From Trema orientale (taxonomy: Eukaryota > Streptophyta > Magnoliopsida > Rosales > Cannabaceae), in the NCBI GenBank assembly GCA_002914845.1, contig JXTC01000150.1, forward strand, positions 101,635 to 165,634: 64,000 nucleotides of DNA, given 5' to 3'. The position numbers were made by a program, and so were the translations under genes. Below the pieces are notes generated by a model. It made no database searches. It had not been told where the DNA came from and saw only the letters and a program-made list of their open reading frames with translations. Within the stretch, counting starts at the first letter, position 1; the number at the start of each line of letters is the position of its first letter. This document shows, piece after piece, positions 23,283 through 34,888 of the stretch.

Positions 23283-23648
23283 GGGTAAATTATAAAAAAA
23301 TAATATGAAGTTTGAGTTTTTAGCGATTTAAACCCGGAAATTTAGACTCTACAAAATAATACCATGAAATTAAGAATTTCTGAAAATTAATACATTGGAT
23401 TAAATTTTTGACCAATTTTAGTAACGAAAATATAATAATATCCTCTATTAAAACTAGATTAGTCATTATTATTCTCGTTAATTTTGAGGATATTATTGTC
23501 TTTTATATGTTAAAGTTATTTAAAAAGTCAATTAAGGGTATTAATTTTCAAAAATTCTTAATTTAAGGAAATTATTTTGTGAGTTCAAACTTCAGGATCT
23601 AAATTGCAGAATACCTAAATCTCAGGATATTTTTTTTACAGTTTTCCC
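23283..23648. mobile_element. MITE family D (MULE-type), 366 bp
   Basis: Flanked by the perfect 9-bp repeat TATTTATAA (23274-23282 and 23649-23657). The left arm GGGTAAATTATAAAAAAATA then TGAAGTTTGAG is the inverse of the right arm (CAAACTTCAGG then TTTTTTTTACAGTTTTCCC). It landed 2 bp beyond the right end of MITE family C copy A. Non-coding. Confidence 0.85.
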
Positions 23649-23824
23649 TATTTATAATTACATATTGTATTGCTCTGCTAGAAAAGAGAGAAAAAGCTAC
23701 GATACACTTTAAAAGCCAAACGGTGTGCTTTTTTTTTTTTTTTAAGTGGCCAATTTATTTCGTATGAAAAATTACTTTGGCATTTTCTCCAACTTCCGAC
23801 TTAGGGAGTAGATACTCAAACTTT

Positions 23825-24037
23825 GTTATTGTTATATTTGTAGTCATTCCATAAGAAAAAATTGTCAAATCAAATATTTTAAGTTGACTGTCGTCTTTTA
23901 ACTTTAAAAGTTTGGAACTACAAAAATGTTTTGTTATCGTCGTATTCATAGTCATTCCATAAGATAAAATTGGCAAATATTTTAAGTTGACTGTCGTTTT
24001 TTTAACTTTAAAAGTATAGAACTACAAAATGGCTTCT
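23825..24037. repeat. 108-bp tandem direct repeat, 2 copies
   Basis: Unit 1 starts at 23825 and unit 2 at 23933. Shared blocks are TAGTCATTCCATAAGA, AAATATTTTAAGTTGACTGT and AACTTTAAAAGT. Both units contain GTCGT words, the inverse of the ACGAC words that follow at 24090-24235, so this may be part of the same repeat family. Confidence 0.75.
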
Positions 24038-24089
24038 GGAAACAAATATTTTAAGTGTTTATTTTACTTAAATGACTAGAGACTTTTCT

Positions 24090-24235
24090 AGCCAACGATG
24101 TGTAGCTTAAACGTAAAACGACTGTTAAATTTTCAACGACAAAATACACTCGGTGTTCAGAAAACGACAACAAACTTTTAAACCCTAAAAAGTTCACTAC
24201 GACAAATCATCGTGTCGTTTCTAACTAAAATGACA
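24090..24235. repeat. AACGAC-rich cluster 1
   Basis: AACGAC, ACGACAA or the inverse GTCGTT occurs about six times in 145 bp, irregularly spaced (for example TAAAACGACTG, CAACGACAAAA, GAAAACGACAACAAA, GTGTCGTTTC). See also 29320-29536, 57195-57730 and 58430-58830. Confidence 0.6.
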
Positions 24236-25402
24236 ACAAACATTAAATGCCAAGTGAATTATTTATTTATTTATTATTTTCTAAAATCATATAAACAGGG
24301 AATTATTTTTGGACAAAAAATTAGATTGTTATTATTTTTGTTATATTCCATCAGATTTTTACTAAATATTTTTTCATATTATTTATTCATTCAAAGATAG
24401 GATAACATAATTCTCAATACTGGCAAGAAGACACGAAGGGGCATCTTCCAGCCAAACAAAATCACCATCATGCTTTAGGGCCCAAATGGCCATGTCATGC
24501 GCTATGGTATTACAAGTTCTGGATACGTGATGGGCAAAAAATTGGGGAATAGTGGTGAGAAGGTATTGGATATCATTTATAATAACTCCAATATCACTTT
24601 TCGACTTGAGAAATCTATTGATCAAATTTACCACATTCAGAGAATCAGATTCGATGATGATCAGAGTGAGACCTGCATCTCGGGTAAACTGGATGCTCTT
24701 CCTCAGCGCCATTGCGTCACAGGAGACCCTAGATGAAGAACTCAGGGCACCTATGAAAAAGGCCATTTTCATTCCTAATGACTCCACCAATGCCCACACA
24801 TCTTTCTATAGAAAAAACGGCTGCATCTGTATTAAGCTTAAAAAATAGGGACACTAGGGGAGTACACAGAGAGCAAAAGAAGAAGAAAAAAAAGAGACTC
24901 GAGAGCACGTGTAGAGCTAGAAAAACTCTGTGTGTCTCCCCGGCACAGGCACAGATAACACAAACACGAGAGTCACGAGAATAGTGAAAACACACAAAAC
25001 TCTAGAACAAAAAAAGCTAAGCATACCATGCAAAAGTTTCCAATGCTTTAGCACTTTTATGAGAGGCTAAGTGTAGAATGTTTTGAAAGAAACTAGGCTC
25101 CCTTATTAACTCACTGATCAAAGGCCAAATTGGGCTGCACTGCCAGAGCCCTTAGGCTGCTAGACAAAAGATGAGTGTGTGCATCATTGTGTTCAGGGCC
25201 GTCTTGCACCATGGATACTCAATAGGGGTAGGCACTTTCTTATGAGCCAAATTTCCTCTAGTTGGGAGGTAGTCCCAGCAGGCCTTCCAGAGGGAAATTT
25301 TGATTTTGTTTGGGAGATGGAGTTTCCAGAAGTAGATAGTGTTAGATAATTTTAACTATTACAAGTAATAATATATCTGAAAATAAAAATATAACAATAA
25401 TA

Positions 25403-26350
25403 TGTTATAACATATGAATTAACAAATAACTTGGATAAATAATTATCATGAAGTTAAATCAAATAACATAACAAAATAAATCACAATTAATTTACTATAA
25501 TAATAATTATGATTATAATGACCAAAATAACAAGGGAGTTTAAGGAAACCAAACCGAGTCTTGTGTTTCACACAATTTTCTTAAAACAGTTACGCCTCCT
25601 CACCGGGGTGCTTAGAGGAATGTCAGTAGCGTCTGTTTCCCAGGATAAAACGGTTCACGAATAGCAACGTCGCACCAACTTGCTACTCATAACGAACTGA
25701 GCAATGCTGAAACTCTATCACCAGAACTCAAGAGAACTTGACCACTCTTATAAGAAAGAACAAGAACTCAAACTCTCTAACTTCTAACTAACTTCTCTGT
25801 AACTTCTAACTAACTTTTCTTAACCGCCACAGAGAGAAATGGAAGAGAGGAATAGGCTAAGAAGTATTTTGGTGTNATGTTATAACATATGAATTAACAA
25901 ATAACTTGGATAAATAATTATCATGAAGTTAAATCAAATAACATAACAAAATAAATCACAATTAATTTACTATAATAATAATTATGATTATAATGACCAA
26001 AATAACAAAGGAGTTTAAGGAAACCAAACCGAGTCTTGTGTTTCACACAATTTCCTTAAAACAGTTACGCCTCCTCACCGGGGTACTTAGAGGAATGTCA
26101 GCAGCATCTGTTTCCCAGGATAAAACGGTTCACGAATAGCAACGTCGCACCAACTTGCTACTCACAACGAACTGAGCAATGCCCAAACTCTATCACCAGA
26201 ACTCAAGAGAACTTGACCACTCTTATAAGAAAGAACAAGAACTCAAACTCTCTAACTTCTAACTAACTTCTCTCTAACTTCTAACTAACTTTTCTTAACC
26301 GCCACAGAGAGAAATGGAAGAGAGGAATAGGCTAAGAAGTATTTTGGTGT
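25403..26350. repeat. 474-bp duplication joined by a single N (probable assembly artefact)
   Basis: Both copies run from ATGTTATAACATATGAATTA to GCTAAGAAGTATTTTGGTGT and are roughly 98 per cent identical by eye. The only base between them is N at 25876. This looks like two overlapping contig ends (alleles) placed head to tail. Confidence 0.8.
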
Positions 26351-26429
26351 ATCTTAGTATGTCTAAGAGTGAAGGAGAAGGTCTCCTTTTATACTGTTCA
26401 TAGGGGAACCAAGCCATTAACATCCATTA

Positions 26430-26690
26430 ATGTGGCTGAAAACGTTTTTCTGTTACAACATAACAACCCATTAATCTGGCTGACAAACGTTTGTCTGTTA
26501 CAACGTAACAGCAACAACCTATTAATATGGCTGAAAAACGTTTGTCTATTACAACATAACAGTCCATTAATATGGTTGAAAAACGTTTGTCTGTTATAAT
26601 GTAACAGCAATGGCCATTAATATGGTTGAAAAACTGAAAAACGTTTGGTTGTTACAACATAACTGCCAAAACGTTTTTAGCTGTTACCTC
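26430..26690. repeat. About 50-bp imperfect tandem repeats inside the solo LTR
   Basis: CCATTAATATGGCTGAAAAA then CGTTTGTCTGTTACAACATA recurs about five times with variations. Non-coding. Confidence 0.8.
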
Positions 26691-28896
26691 AGCTTTATGA
26701 GGCCTAATAAATGTCCAAAATGAATTTTGTAACTCTTGTATGTTACAAATTCAATTCTAGAACATTCTCACTTTGGGTTTCAATTTCTCATTCACCCATG
26801 CCTCAAAATGGCTATTAACAATGGTTTTTCCAAACCATTTTTCCAACAGATAGTGCGCAGGCTTCTTCTAGCCCATAAGCGAGCTTATATCCGCTTTTCA
26901 CAGAGTAGATTATTCTCTTGTCATAGTGCCAGAGGAGTTCATCTTCTAATGAGCCATTGCCTAGCAAAATGTTTAGAATAATTGCATCATCAATCGGGAG
27001 GAAATGGTTCTTAATAAACTCCTCATTCCAGCGATTTTGTTCATCCAAGAGATCCCCCACTGTGCTTTCTAAAGGCAGAGATGCAACTGTTATTAGCTTG
27101 AAGGTATGAGGTCGAGGGATCCATCTGTCAGTAAAAATTTTTGTACTATGTCCATTCCTAATTCTCCAACGGGTTTCTTTGTCGATAAGCTCTTTCCCCA
27201 ACATATTACTTCTCCAAATAAAGGAAGGTCTGGCAGCCAGTTGCTTGAGAGAAGGTATTGTATCTGAAGTACCTCACTTTGAGAAGACGTGCCATGAAGG
27301 ACTCTGGGTGTTGGACAATTCTCTAAGTTTGTTTAGCCAGCATTGCTTGGTTTTTTTTTTTTTTGGTTAAAGAGGCTTATATCTCGAAAGCTCAGATCCC
27401 CTATTTTTTTAGGGGTACATATTTTGTCCTAGGAGGCCCAGTGTAATTTTTTTGCCATTCTTGCCAAAGTCCTACTAGAAATTTGAGTAGAGTTTGTAAA
27501 GGTCCTTTCATAAGCGTACCGGTAGTTTGAAACAGCTCATCGTATAGGTGAGAATGGATTGTGTCACCACTTTAATGAGGATTTCCTTCCCTCCCACTAA
27601 GAACAACTTTTCCTTCCATCCTTGTTATTTGTTCCATACTTGGTCTTTGGTTGAGCTAAATAAGTATCTTCGGTGTTTTGTAGCCATGGATAGAAGCCCC
27701 AAATATTTCTCATGGCAAGCCACCTCTTCAACATTGAAGATTGTTTTGATGTCATTGCAAGTTTCTTGAGGGATGTTTGGACTGAAATAAAGGTCGATTT
27801 TTCGTAGTTGATTTGTTGCCTCGATGATTTCTCATACGCTGTTAGGAGCTATTTGAGGCTGTAGTACTCTTGGACTATTGCTATTACAAAGATCAAGTTA
27901 TCGTCTACTAAACATAAGTGAGAAATGGGAGGGGCACCTCTTGCAACGATCAGGCTGTGAACTTTGTTTCTTCACCCAGCCTCCAAAATGGCCGAAGATA
28001 GTCCCGCGGCACAGAGGAGGAATAAGTATGGGAAGAGAGGACATCCTTGTCTGAGGCCTCGTTGTGGTGTAACTACGCTTCTTATTGTGCCATTGATCTA
28101 GAAAGTAAATGAGGAAGTAATAACACATGCCATGGTTAGGTGGATCCATTTTTAAGCAAAACCTATTTGCCTCATGATGTGCTCAAGAAAAGTCTATTCT
28201 ATCCTGTCATATGCTTTACTCATGTCTAGCTTGAGTACCACCTCTCCTTTTTTCCCCTGCTTGTGGTTTCCAATTTTATGATTGCACTCAAAACTAGCTA
28301 CGACATTGTCAGTGATGAGCCTTCCAAGAAGAAATGCGCTTTGGTTTGAGGAGATGATAGCTTCCAATATATTCTTGAGCCTGTTTGCTATGGTCTTAGT
28401 TATGATCTTGTAGATCATGGGCTGATAGGCCGAAATTGAGTGATTCGGACTGGGTATTTATCTTCGGGAATCAAAACAATGATAGTCTTGTTCCACTCTG
28501 CGATGGACCCTCCATTGTTGAGAATGTTAAGGTACCCCTCAGTAGCCTTTTCTCCCACTACTTCTCAGTAGCTTTAAAAGAATAACGCTGGTATCCTATC
28601 TGGGCCAGGAGCCTTAGTGGGATCGATTTGGAAGAGGGCTGTTGCAATCTCAGTATCTGTAACATCTTTTAGAAGATCATAATTCATGTCCCGAGTCACA
28701 TACCTTTTGACTGAGCCTAATATCTCCTCCATATCTAATACATTGGCTAGGTTCGAGGTGAATATGGTTTGGAAATAAGTGACCACCACATGTTCAATTT
28801 TGTGATCTTCATCTCGCCATGCCCCATCCTCATCAATCAATCCCGCTACTTTATTTCTCGTCTTGCACTGAGAGGCTTTTGAGTGGAAAAAGTTAG

Positions 28897-29215
28897 GGGC
28901 CGTTTGGTTCGCCCATTCCATTCCATTGGAATGGAAAATCCATTTGAATGGGTGTTTGTTTCAACAACTCTAAATTTTCCATTCAAATGGTCTTTTGTAA
29001 TGAGTGTTTGTTTCAACAATTTAGTTTTTCCATTCAAATGGTTCATCAGTCACATCAACTATTTGAATGGATTTTTGTGTCTTGGATGAGAATGGAGGGG
29101 AAGAGGTGTTTTTGAATGGTCCATTCCAATACTCCCATTCTAATTATAACACATTCTACTATTTTTTCTATTCAAATGTCTTCCATTCCAATTATAACCT
29201 TAGTGTTTCGGTCTC
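28897..29215. mobile_element. MITE-like sequence with a GGGGCCGTTTGGTTCG end
   Basis: The left boundary GGGGCCGTTTGGTTCGCCCA is typical of Harbinger or hAT MITEs. It is followed by many CCATTCCA, TGGAATGG and CATTTGAATGG words in both orientations. It abuts the LINE 5' end. The right end is uncertain (about CCTTAGTGTTTCGG), and no target duplication was found. Confidence 0.45.
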
Positions 29216-29319
29216 CCTATTTAAGCCACGCTGCTCTCGATCTTTGTTTTGTCATTGAAACTTAACTACGTATAACTTTTACGTGTAACGTATGGTTTCT
29301 GGAAAAAAAATCTTAAGTC

Positions 29320-29536
29320 GTTTCAAGTAAAATAAACGACTTTCAGGAAAATCATTCAAAACCTTGTTGTCGTTTAAGTTTAAAAAACGACACTCAACCA
29401 GTTGTTTTCTTTATGAAATTTGTCTTCCATTTGCTGATTAAACGACACGGCAATTTTAAAAGAGTGCAGCTCTAGTGGTATTCTTTTCAACGACATGTCG
29501 TTTATGTGTGAAAGGACCGTAAACGACATCATCTAA
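29320..29536. repeat. AACGAC-rich cluster 2
   Basis: Words such as AAACGACA and their inverse TGTCGTTT occur about nine times between 29320 and 29536, including the palindromic AACGACATGTCGTT. The cluster lies just upstream of the mS38-like gene. Confidence 0.6.
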
Positions 29537-29707
29537 CTTATAATCGAACGCAGTTAATCGTCGCCCTCGCAGCGAGACAACCCTCATTGAAACGCAGTGT
29601 ATTTCGTCGCTCTAGCCGGAAGAACCCGAAGCGCAGAGCCCGACGGAGACCACCATCTATGTAACCTCATCACTGTTCATACTCATATCTTCCTCAATCG
29701 TCCAAAA

Positions 29708-30124
29708 ATGGCGAACCTCATGCACAAGTTCGCCAAAAACCGACCCCCTTTGAGATTCTTCACAGCACTCAATACCCATCTGGTACCAAAATCTGAACCC
29801 TCTCTCACTTCCCACCCGACCCGTTTATCAAACCTAAAATCCGAATTGACAGAAACCCAGATTTTCAGTACTAGCGGAGACAAGGTTGAGCTTGAATCTT
29901 ATCAATGTTCGCAAATTTTCCCCAGTTTTCCATTTGGGTATTGCTTAAATCCTATTCCTTCAACTGGGTCTGAGCGATTTGCGGTCGGCGAGGTCGAGGG
30001 GGTCGAGACCGAGGACGTGCGGACGGTTTGGGCTGATAGCGTTAAGAAGAAGAGGAAGAAGAAGATGAACAAGCATAAGTATAAGAAGCTGAGGAAGCGG
30101 CTTCGGCGAAAGGCGAGAACGTGA
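29708..30124 (+). CDS. mS38 / COX24-domain mitochondrial small-subunit ribosomal protein, 138 aa
   Basis: The C-terminal block VWADSVKKKRKKKMNKHKYK (108-127) continuing into LRKRLRRKART is the COX24_C / mS38 (AURKAIP1) domain, a very basic helix that binds small-subunit rRNA in mitoribosomes; in yeast Cox24 affects COX1 mRNA processing and translation. The first 40 residues are rich in Arg, Lys, Ser and Thr and fit a mitochondrial presequence. The frame is open 37 codons upstream, but MANLMHKFAKNRPPLRFF at 29708 gives the better presequence and a usual length. Single exon in the part seen. The middle (about 45-105) is unconserved. Confidence 0.85.
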   Translation: MANLMHKFAKNRPPLRFFTALNTHLVPKSEPSLTSHPTRLSNLKSELTETQIFSTSGDKVELESYQCSQIFPSFPFGYCLNPIPSTGSERFAVGEVEGVETEDVRTVWADSVKKKRKKKMNKHKYKKLRKRLRRKART

Positions 30125-33100
30125 AGTCTTTATCGGGTTTAAAGTTAACTCTTTGTGTTCTTGGTTTTAGAAATTTTTTGAAGCATACATTGGTTTATCT
30201 TGAGTTTGAATTATGCGTCTCTTTTTAGAGATTGGACTAGAATTTTTTGAATTTTTGTTTTGAATTACAGAGATGGAAATAATTGAGATTAGAATGAGAT
30301 TTATGCCTTGTTTTAGCATAACAATTTTTATTTATTTTTTGTCTCTGATGCTTTATTGTAGCCTCAAGTTCATGTGGTTGAAACCACATTCGTTATACAC
30401 AGAGTTACGCATTTTTATTAAAGTTGATTTCATCTTGTGCATGCTCAACCATATGATGTGAACTGTGATTATAGTATATTTTATCGATAGCCTTATGCCT
30501 TACATAAACTCGTTCTGGGAAGAACTCATTTTATTGTCTCTAGTCTCTATTATTGTATATACAGTTTCCACTGTATGCTGGTTTAGTATACGCAGTGTTT
30601 GATAGCAATGAAGTAGTCAGTGAGTAACATGTATGTATTTATTGCTAAGAATTATATAGAGGGCCATTTGTAACATGTGAAGGTAGTCATAGAATGACAA
30701 TCCACATAGGGAGGACGGAAGTACCACTTGGTGGGCAGCCAAGGTGAGAAGAATAAGTTGTGAGGGACTGACCCTTTGCACCCAATACCACCAACTCTGC
30801 GTTTTGGACATTCCTTTTGTTCTAGTGCCTTTCCTTTAGTGTTAGTAAGAGGTACTCTCTTTTAGTAAGCGCTGACTTTGCTTCCAAAATAACATAGCTT
30901 CATTCCTTGTTTCATATGTGGAAATACTGGCTTTGATTCCCAGGTTCACCTACATTGATGAAATAGTTTGTTGAGTCACAAATAAATGCCTAACCCTTGT
31001 AGCTTGAAGTCTTTGAGTCCTCCAGCATGTCTTATAACTAACTGCTCAGCTGGTGTGGACGAAATGGCTTTCTGGTTTTTTCTCTCTCTCACTCTCGCCT
31101 TATGTAAATGATGTGGTTCTTGAATTGAATTGCAATATGAAGAGTACGTAATCAGAGGGCTAGCAAACTATGTTACTATTTGACCAGAAATCCTAAATTC
31201 AATTTTAAATGTATGAAAGAAGTTTAGGATCATTCTAGTTTAAGTTTTACGTACTGTTTGCTATTTATGGTCGATGTACATTGTTTGAATTGTTCATTCT
31301 TTTTGCATTTTAAACTGCATGGGCTATGTTGTGAATTGTGACAGTTAGCCACTTAAGTCTTCTTCTTCTCTCTCTTTTTTTTTTTTTCCTTCTTTTTTTT
31401 TCTGGTCCTCCATTTCACTCTTGTATGTTTGAACAACTCCAGTACCTGCCTATTCTTCTTTAGAGCCAATCCCAAACCCTTCAAAACAGGGGACTCAATT
31501 CACTTGCAACTGAATTGAATGCTAATTATACCATATTATGTTACTGGTAGGAATTGCTTGCTCACTACAGCCGATTTCGATTGGACTGATAATATGGTTT
31601 TCTAAACCTCCAAATCCAATTAAATAGATTTATGCATGGCAATAATTCATATGGTTTGCTGTTACACTTGCCATCAGCTCTACAGTTTACCTCCATCCCC
31701 TGCTTTTGTCCGTTCTATTGTTCTTTAACTTACCTTCATTCTTAACACGCACTCTTGCTTTCTCTGTATCCATATGACTATTCAATTTCCACCCACTGCA
31801 GTTAATTGATTTCAGCTGGTTTTCATACAAAAAGTTCATGTTTTTTTAAATAATTTTTAAAGACCCTTTAAAGGCACAGGCTTAGTTCTTCCACTACCTG
31901 AGGGGATTAGAGGGTCGATTACAAAACTCTCTCATGTTACTAGGTCATTTTGATCACTGTACTAGTATCTCTTTCTATGAGGCACACATGACCCTTTTTA
32001 GCGCTTTCTGAAAATTCTGATTATATGTGTCATGGATTTTGAGACCTGGGTACTTTTGTTTTTTATTGTTCTCTGTCATTGTTTAGAGAAGCAAGTCTAG
32101 TCAATTGTTCTCTTTACAACTGCCACAACTCAGCAATGATGGTGGTGGTGTTACATCAGTTCATTAATTCCTCTATTGGAAAAACTTTTTTTTCCCCAGC
32201 TTTGGACTGTAGACAGATACCAAGTTCGTTGGTGAATCCTGTTTGTTCTTAAAAGCTTTGATGGGATGTTTTTTGGGGCCTCGATCGACAACCTTTGCAG
32301 TAACTCATTACTCTCTTTCTTGATCTTAAGGTGAGAGACCTTTAAATTTTTGGAGTTAAGGTAGTGGATACATTGACGTGAATTGCTGAGTTGTATTTCT
32401 ATCCAAAAAAGGAAAAAAGAATTGCTGAGTTGTATTGTAACACAGGACAGGTTTTAAGTATCTTTATTGTCTTATGAGTCATGACATTACTTAAGTTTAA
32501 CTTGTTCAACTACTGCTGCTTTGTAAATTTTATTCACGTTATGACAAACATAGCCCCAAAATACTGTCAATATTTGTATGAAGTCATGTTGTTTGTAACA
32601 CTTGTCTTTTAACTATATACCATTTTTCTAGTATATGTATACAAATATGCTAATGCTATCCAACTTTGTCATTATTAAAAAAGAAAGGCATGGATATGTG
32701 GATTTTGCCCACTTTTTTGGGGAAGAAGACCATAGCTGTTTTGAAGAGTCAACAGTGTGTGTGGAAATAATAAAACAAGAAAAAACTAATATAGAGAATG
32801 AAGGTTTGTGATATGAGGGAGAGAAAGAGCCAAACGAGACATGTGGGGAGAGTCACTTTCTCAAGGGAATTGTCTTGAACATCGCCAACAACACCCCTCA
32901 CATTCTTATGAGTGGGTGTGTTTTGCTCTCTGAGATAGTCAGATACCGAAGACATGTGGTGGTGTGCTCTAGGCTTTCACATTCCACACAAATCCCAGCA
33001 CTTAAACTCTTGAGCTTTTCTCTAGAAAAACAAATATTCTAATATAGGCAGTACTGAAATCCAACCTCTGAGTCTTACCCACTAGCCCCTATTTTAAGGT

Positions 33101-33297
33101 TTTTTTTTTTTTTTTGTTAGTGAAAAATATAATTAGAAGAGATAGTGAAAAGGTAGACTAAATGTTTTCTCTCATTAATCTTTAAGATAACTTACCTAAA
33201 AACTCCACACGTTATTATTATACATAATGCATTTCTTTATTTTCTTATTACTATTCAATGCACAATAATTGAGCCAATTTAATATTTTGAGACCAAC

Positions 33298-33338
<41 letters not shown>

Positions 33339-33491
33339 AGACTCTTGTTTTTCTTAAACAACAAAGTAAGATTCTAATCCATTGCAGATAAAAATAAAAA
33401 GCATTGAGGCAGAAGAAGCCATTTATAGAGGACACTTGTTATCTGTACCGAAGTTCCAATATTTTATAATTTACTTTGACACAACAAATTT

Positions 33492-33523
<32 letters not shown>

Positions 33524-34688
33524 TTTTGAGAAAGACACTAGAAAATATTTTGGTACACAACAAATCCAATTAAAGTACAGCCCATATAATCCTGTCAATT
33601 CATACTTTTTTCGTAATAAAATCTTTTACTCACATGAGCCACAGTTCATAATCACAATGCATTGAAATACTAATTCATTTAAGTTTTAATGCCCTTGTTT
33701 TTCTTAGAGGACTTACTTGCGACTTAAGTCAAAACCATGAAGGTTTAAAAAAAAAAAATCAACTTCCTATATACAGTTTCTCATTGATATGATGTCACTA
33801 TACACATTGAAGAGGGGTCTGATTCTGATTATGATTCTTGCAACCAATATTTTTTATTAACATGGGTCCCATTTATCTTAACGCTTTTCATGCAACCCCC
33901 ACCGTTGATCTTGTTAAATGTATGTCTAGTGTTCACATCATTAATATTTGATTTTGATCTCCATCTCTATTGGCTAGAAGTTTTTAAAGACAGCAATATC
34001 ATCGGTTCATCAGTTGCTTTCAATCTTACTTGGACAAATTTAATCTTTTGCATTTAATTAATTCTCTCCATATACGTATCTATTTATTTTTCTTTGTTGC
34101 AACTTGCAAAGATAATTGGAGGACAAAATTGTCTTTAAAAATGCCGAAAGCCATGGCTTTGGGAGTCTTAAGATATAGAGACACGAGTAGCAAAATGGGA
34201 CAACCTGTAAACAGTGTGTGGAACTATCAGAAAAAAGGAAAATTTCCCCTAATATCCCCCAAACTTTTCTCTTTATTGCATTTATACTCCTAGCTACTAG
34301 TATATGTTCGCTTATGGCCACCCTCAATGTTCAATGTTGGCTCAATGCAAACATATACCCCTTCGTTCACAACATTTCTGTATTTCAACCTCTAACCAAC
34401 CATCTTTAATAACATGCATCTCTACGTAGATACATGTACTTTTGAAGTGTCAAATCAAAGAATCTAAACAATAATAATTCTAATTTCTAGTCTGGATAGA
34501 AAAAGGCACAAATAAAAAATAGGGAAAAAAGATTATTTAATAAACTCACATCAAATAGGTCATTACAGTCTTTGACACTTTGTTATGTTTAAAATTTTAA
34601 ATGTGGTGAAATTTATAATCATAAAAGTTGGAGGACTATCATGTAAAAGATTGAAAATAAGAAGTGAAAGGAACAAATAAAATGAAAA
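30125..34688. other. Intergenic, no gene seen
   Basis: The 3' end of the mS38 gene lies at the left. The rest is AT-rich with CT tracts (31361-31400, 33304-33335) and poly-T tracts. Short open frames (for example 32749-32955 on the minus strand) match no family I know. Confidence 0.55.
33304..33335. repeat. (CT)n microsatellite
   Basis: About 16 uninterrupted CT units. Confidence 0.9.
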
Positions 34689-34697
34689 TAAAAATAA

Positions 34698-34888
34698 GGA
34701 AAAATATCACATAAGGTCCCCAAACTTTTCCCAGTGTATCACTTATGTCTCCAACTTTTTTTTTTGTAGCACTTGAATCCCCAAACTATTAGTTTCCGTC
34801 ATACGTTAATCCCTGGGCATTTTTCCGTCTAAAAGTAGCATTAAATGACCATGTGCTAAGCACATGACCTTCTTCCCATGGGTATATA
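34698..34888. repeat. MULE left terminal inverted repeat
   Basis: About 191 bp, matching 41014-41203 in inverse orientation at roughly 80 per cent by eye. Confidence 0.88.

Larger units (their letters stand above)
25340..26848. mobile_element. Solo LTR fossil inside the LINE
   Basis: Starts TGTTAGATAA and ends CCAACA (TG...CA, with TGTT/AACA inverted tips), and is flanked by the perfect 5-bp duplication GATAG (25335-25339 and 26849-26853) in LINE sequence. No internal retrotransposon domains are present, so it is a solo LTR left by recombination. Superfamily is uncertain. Its real length is probably about 1.03 kb, because 25403-25875 and 25877-26350 are near-identical copies joined by a single N. 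It is younger than the LINE it interrupts. Confidence 0.75.
24383..28896 (-). mobile_element. Decayed non-LTR retrotransposon (L1-type LINE), 5' truncated, split by a solo LTR
   Basis: Reading on the minus strand from 28896 down, recognisable plant LINE pieces follow in order: NFFHSKASQCKTRNKVAGLI ahead of the reverse transcriptase (about 28890-28574), KAPGPDRIPALFF, then NQSAFLLGRLITDNVVA and KLDMSKAYDRIE (28418-28194), a GLRQGCP-type block about 28080, a degenerate active-site box LVDD where FADD is usual (about 27900), the connector WRIRNGHSTKIFTDRWIP (about 27160), the zf-RVT region (LHLPNKIKISLWKACWDYLP, about 25330-25000), and the RNase H domain (KLNTDAA, then ESDSLNVVNLIN, AHHVSRTCNTIAHDMA; 24860-24383). 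The frames are broken by several shifts and stops. The endonuclease part is missing: 5' truncated, or cut off where a MITE-like sequence begins at 28897. Dead element. Confidence 0.85.

Noticed and set aside
26398-26610. Repetitive open frames of HINGLLCCNRQTFFSHI type
   Set aside because: They come from the about 50-bp tandem repeats in the solo LTR and are not a repeat protein.
33304-33335. Regular short repeats considered as CRISPR-like or regulatory arrays
   Set aside because: Plain CT microsatellite; no spacers, and the genome is a plant.
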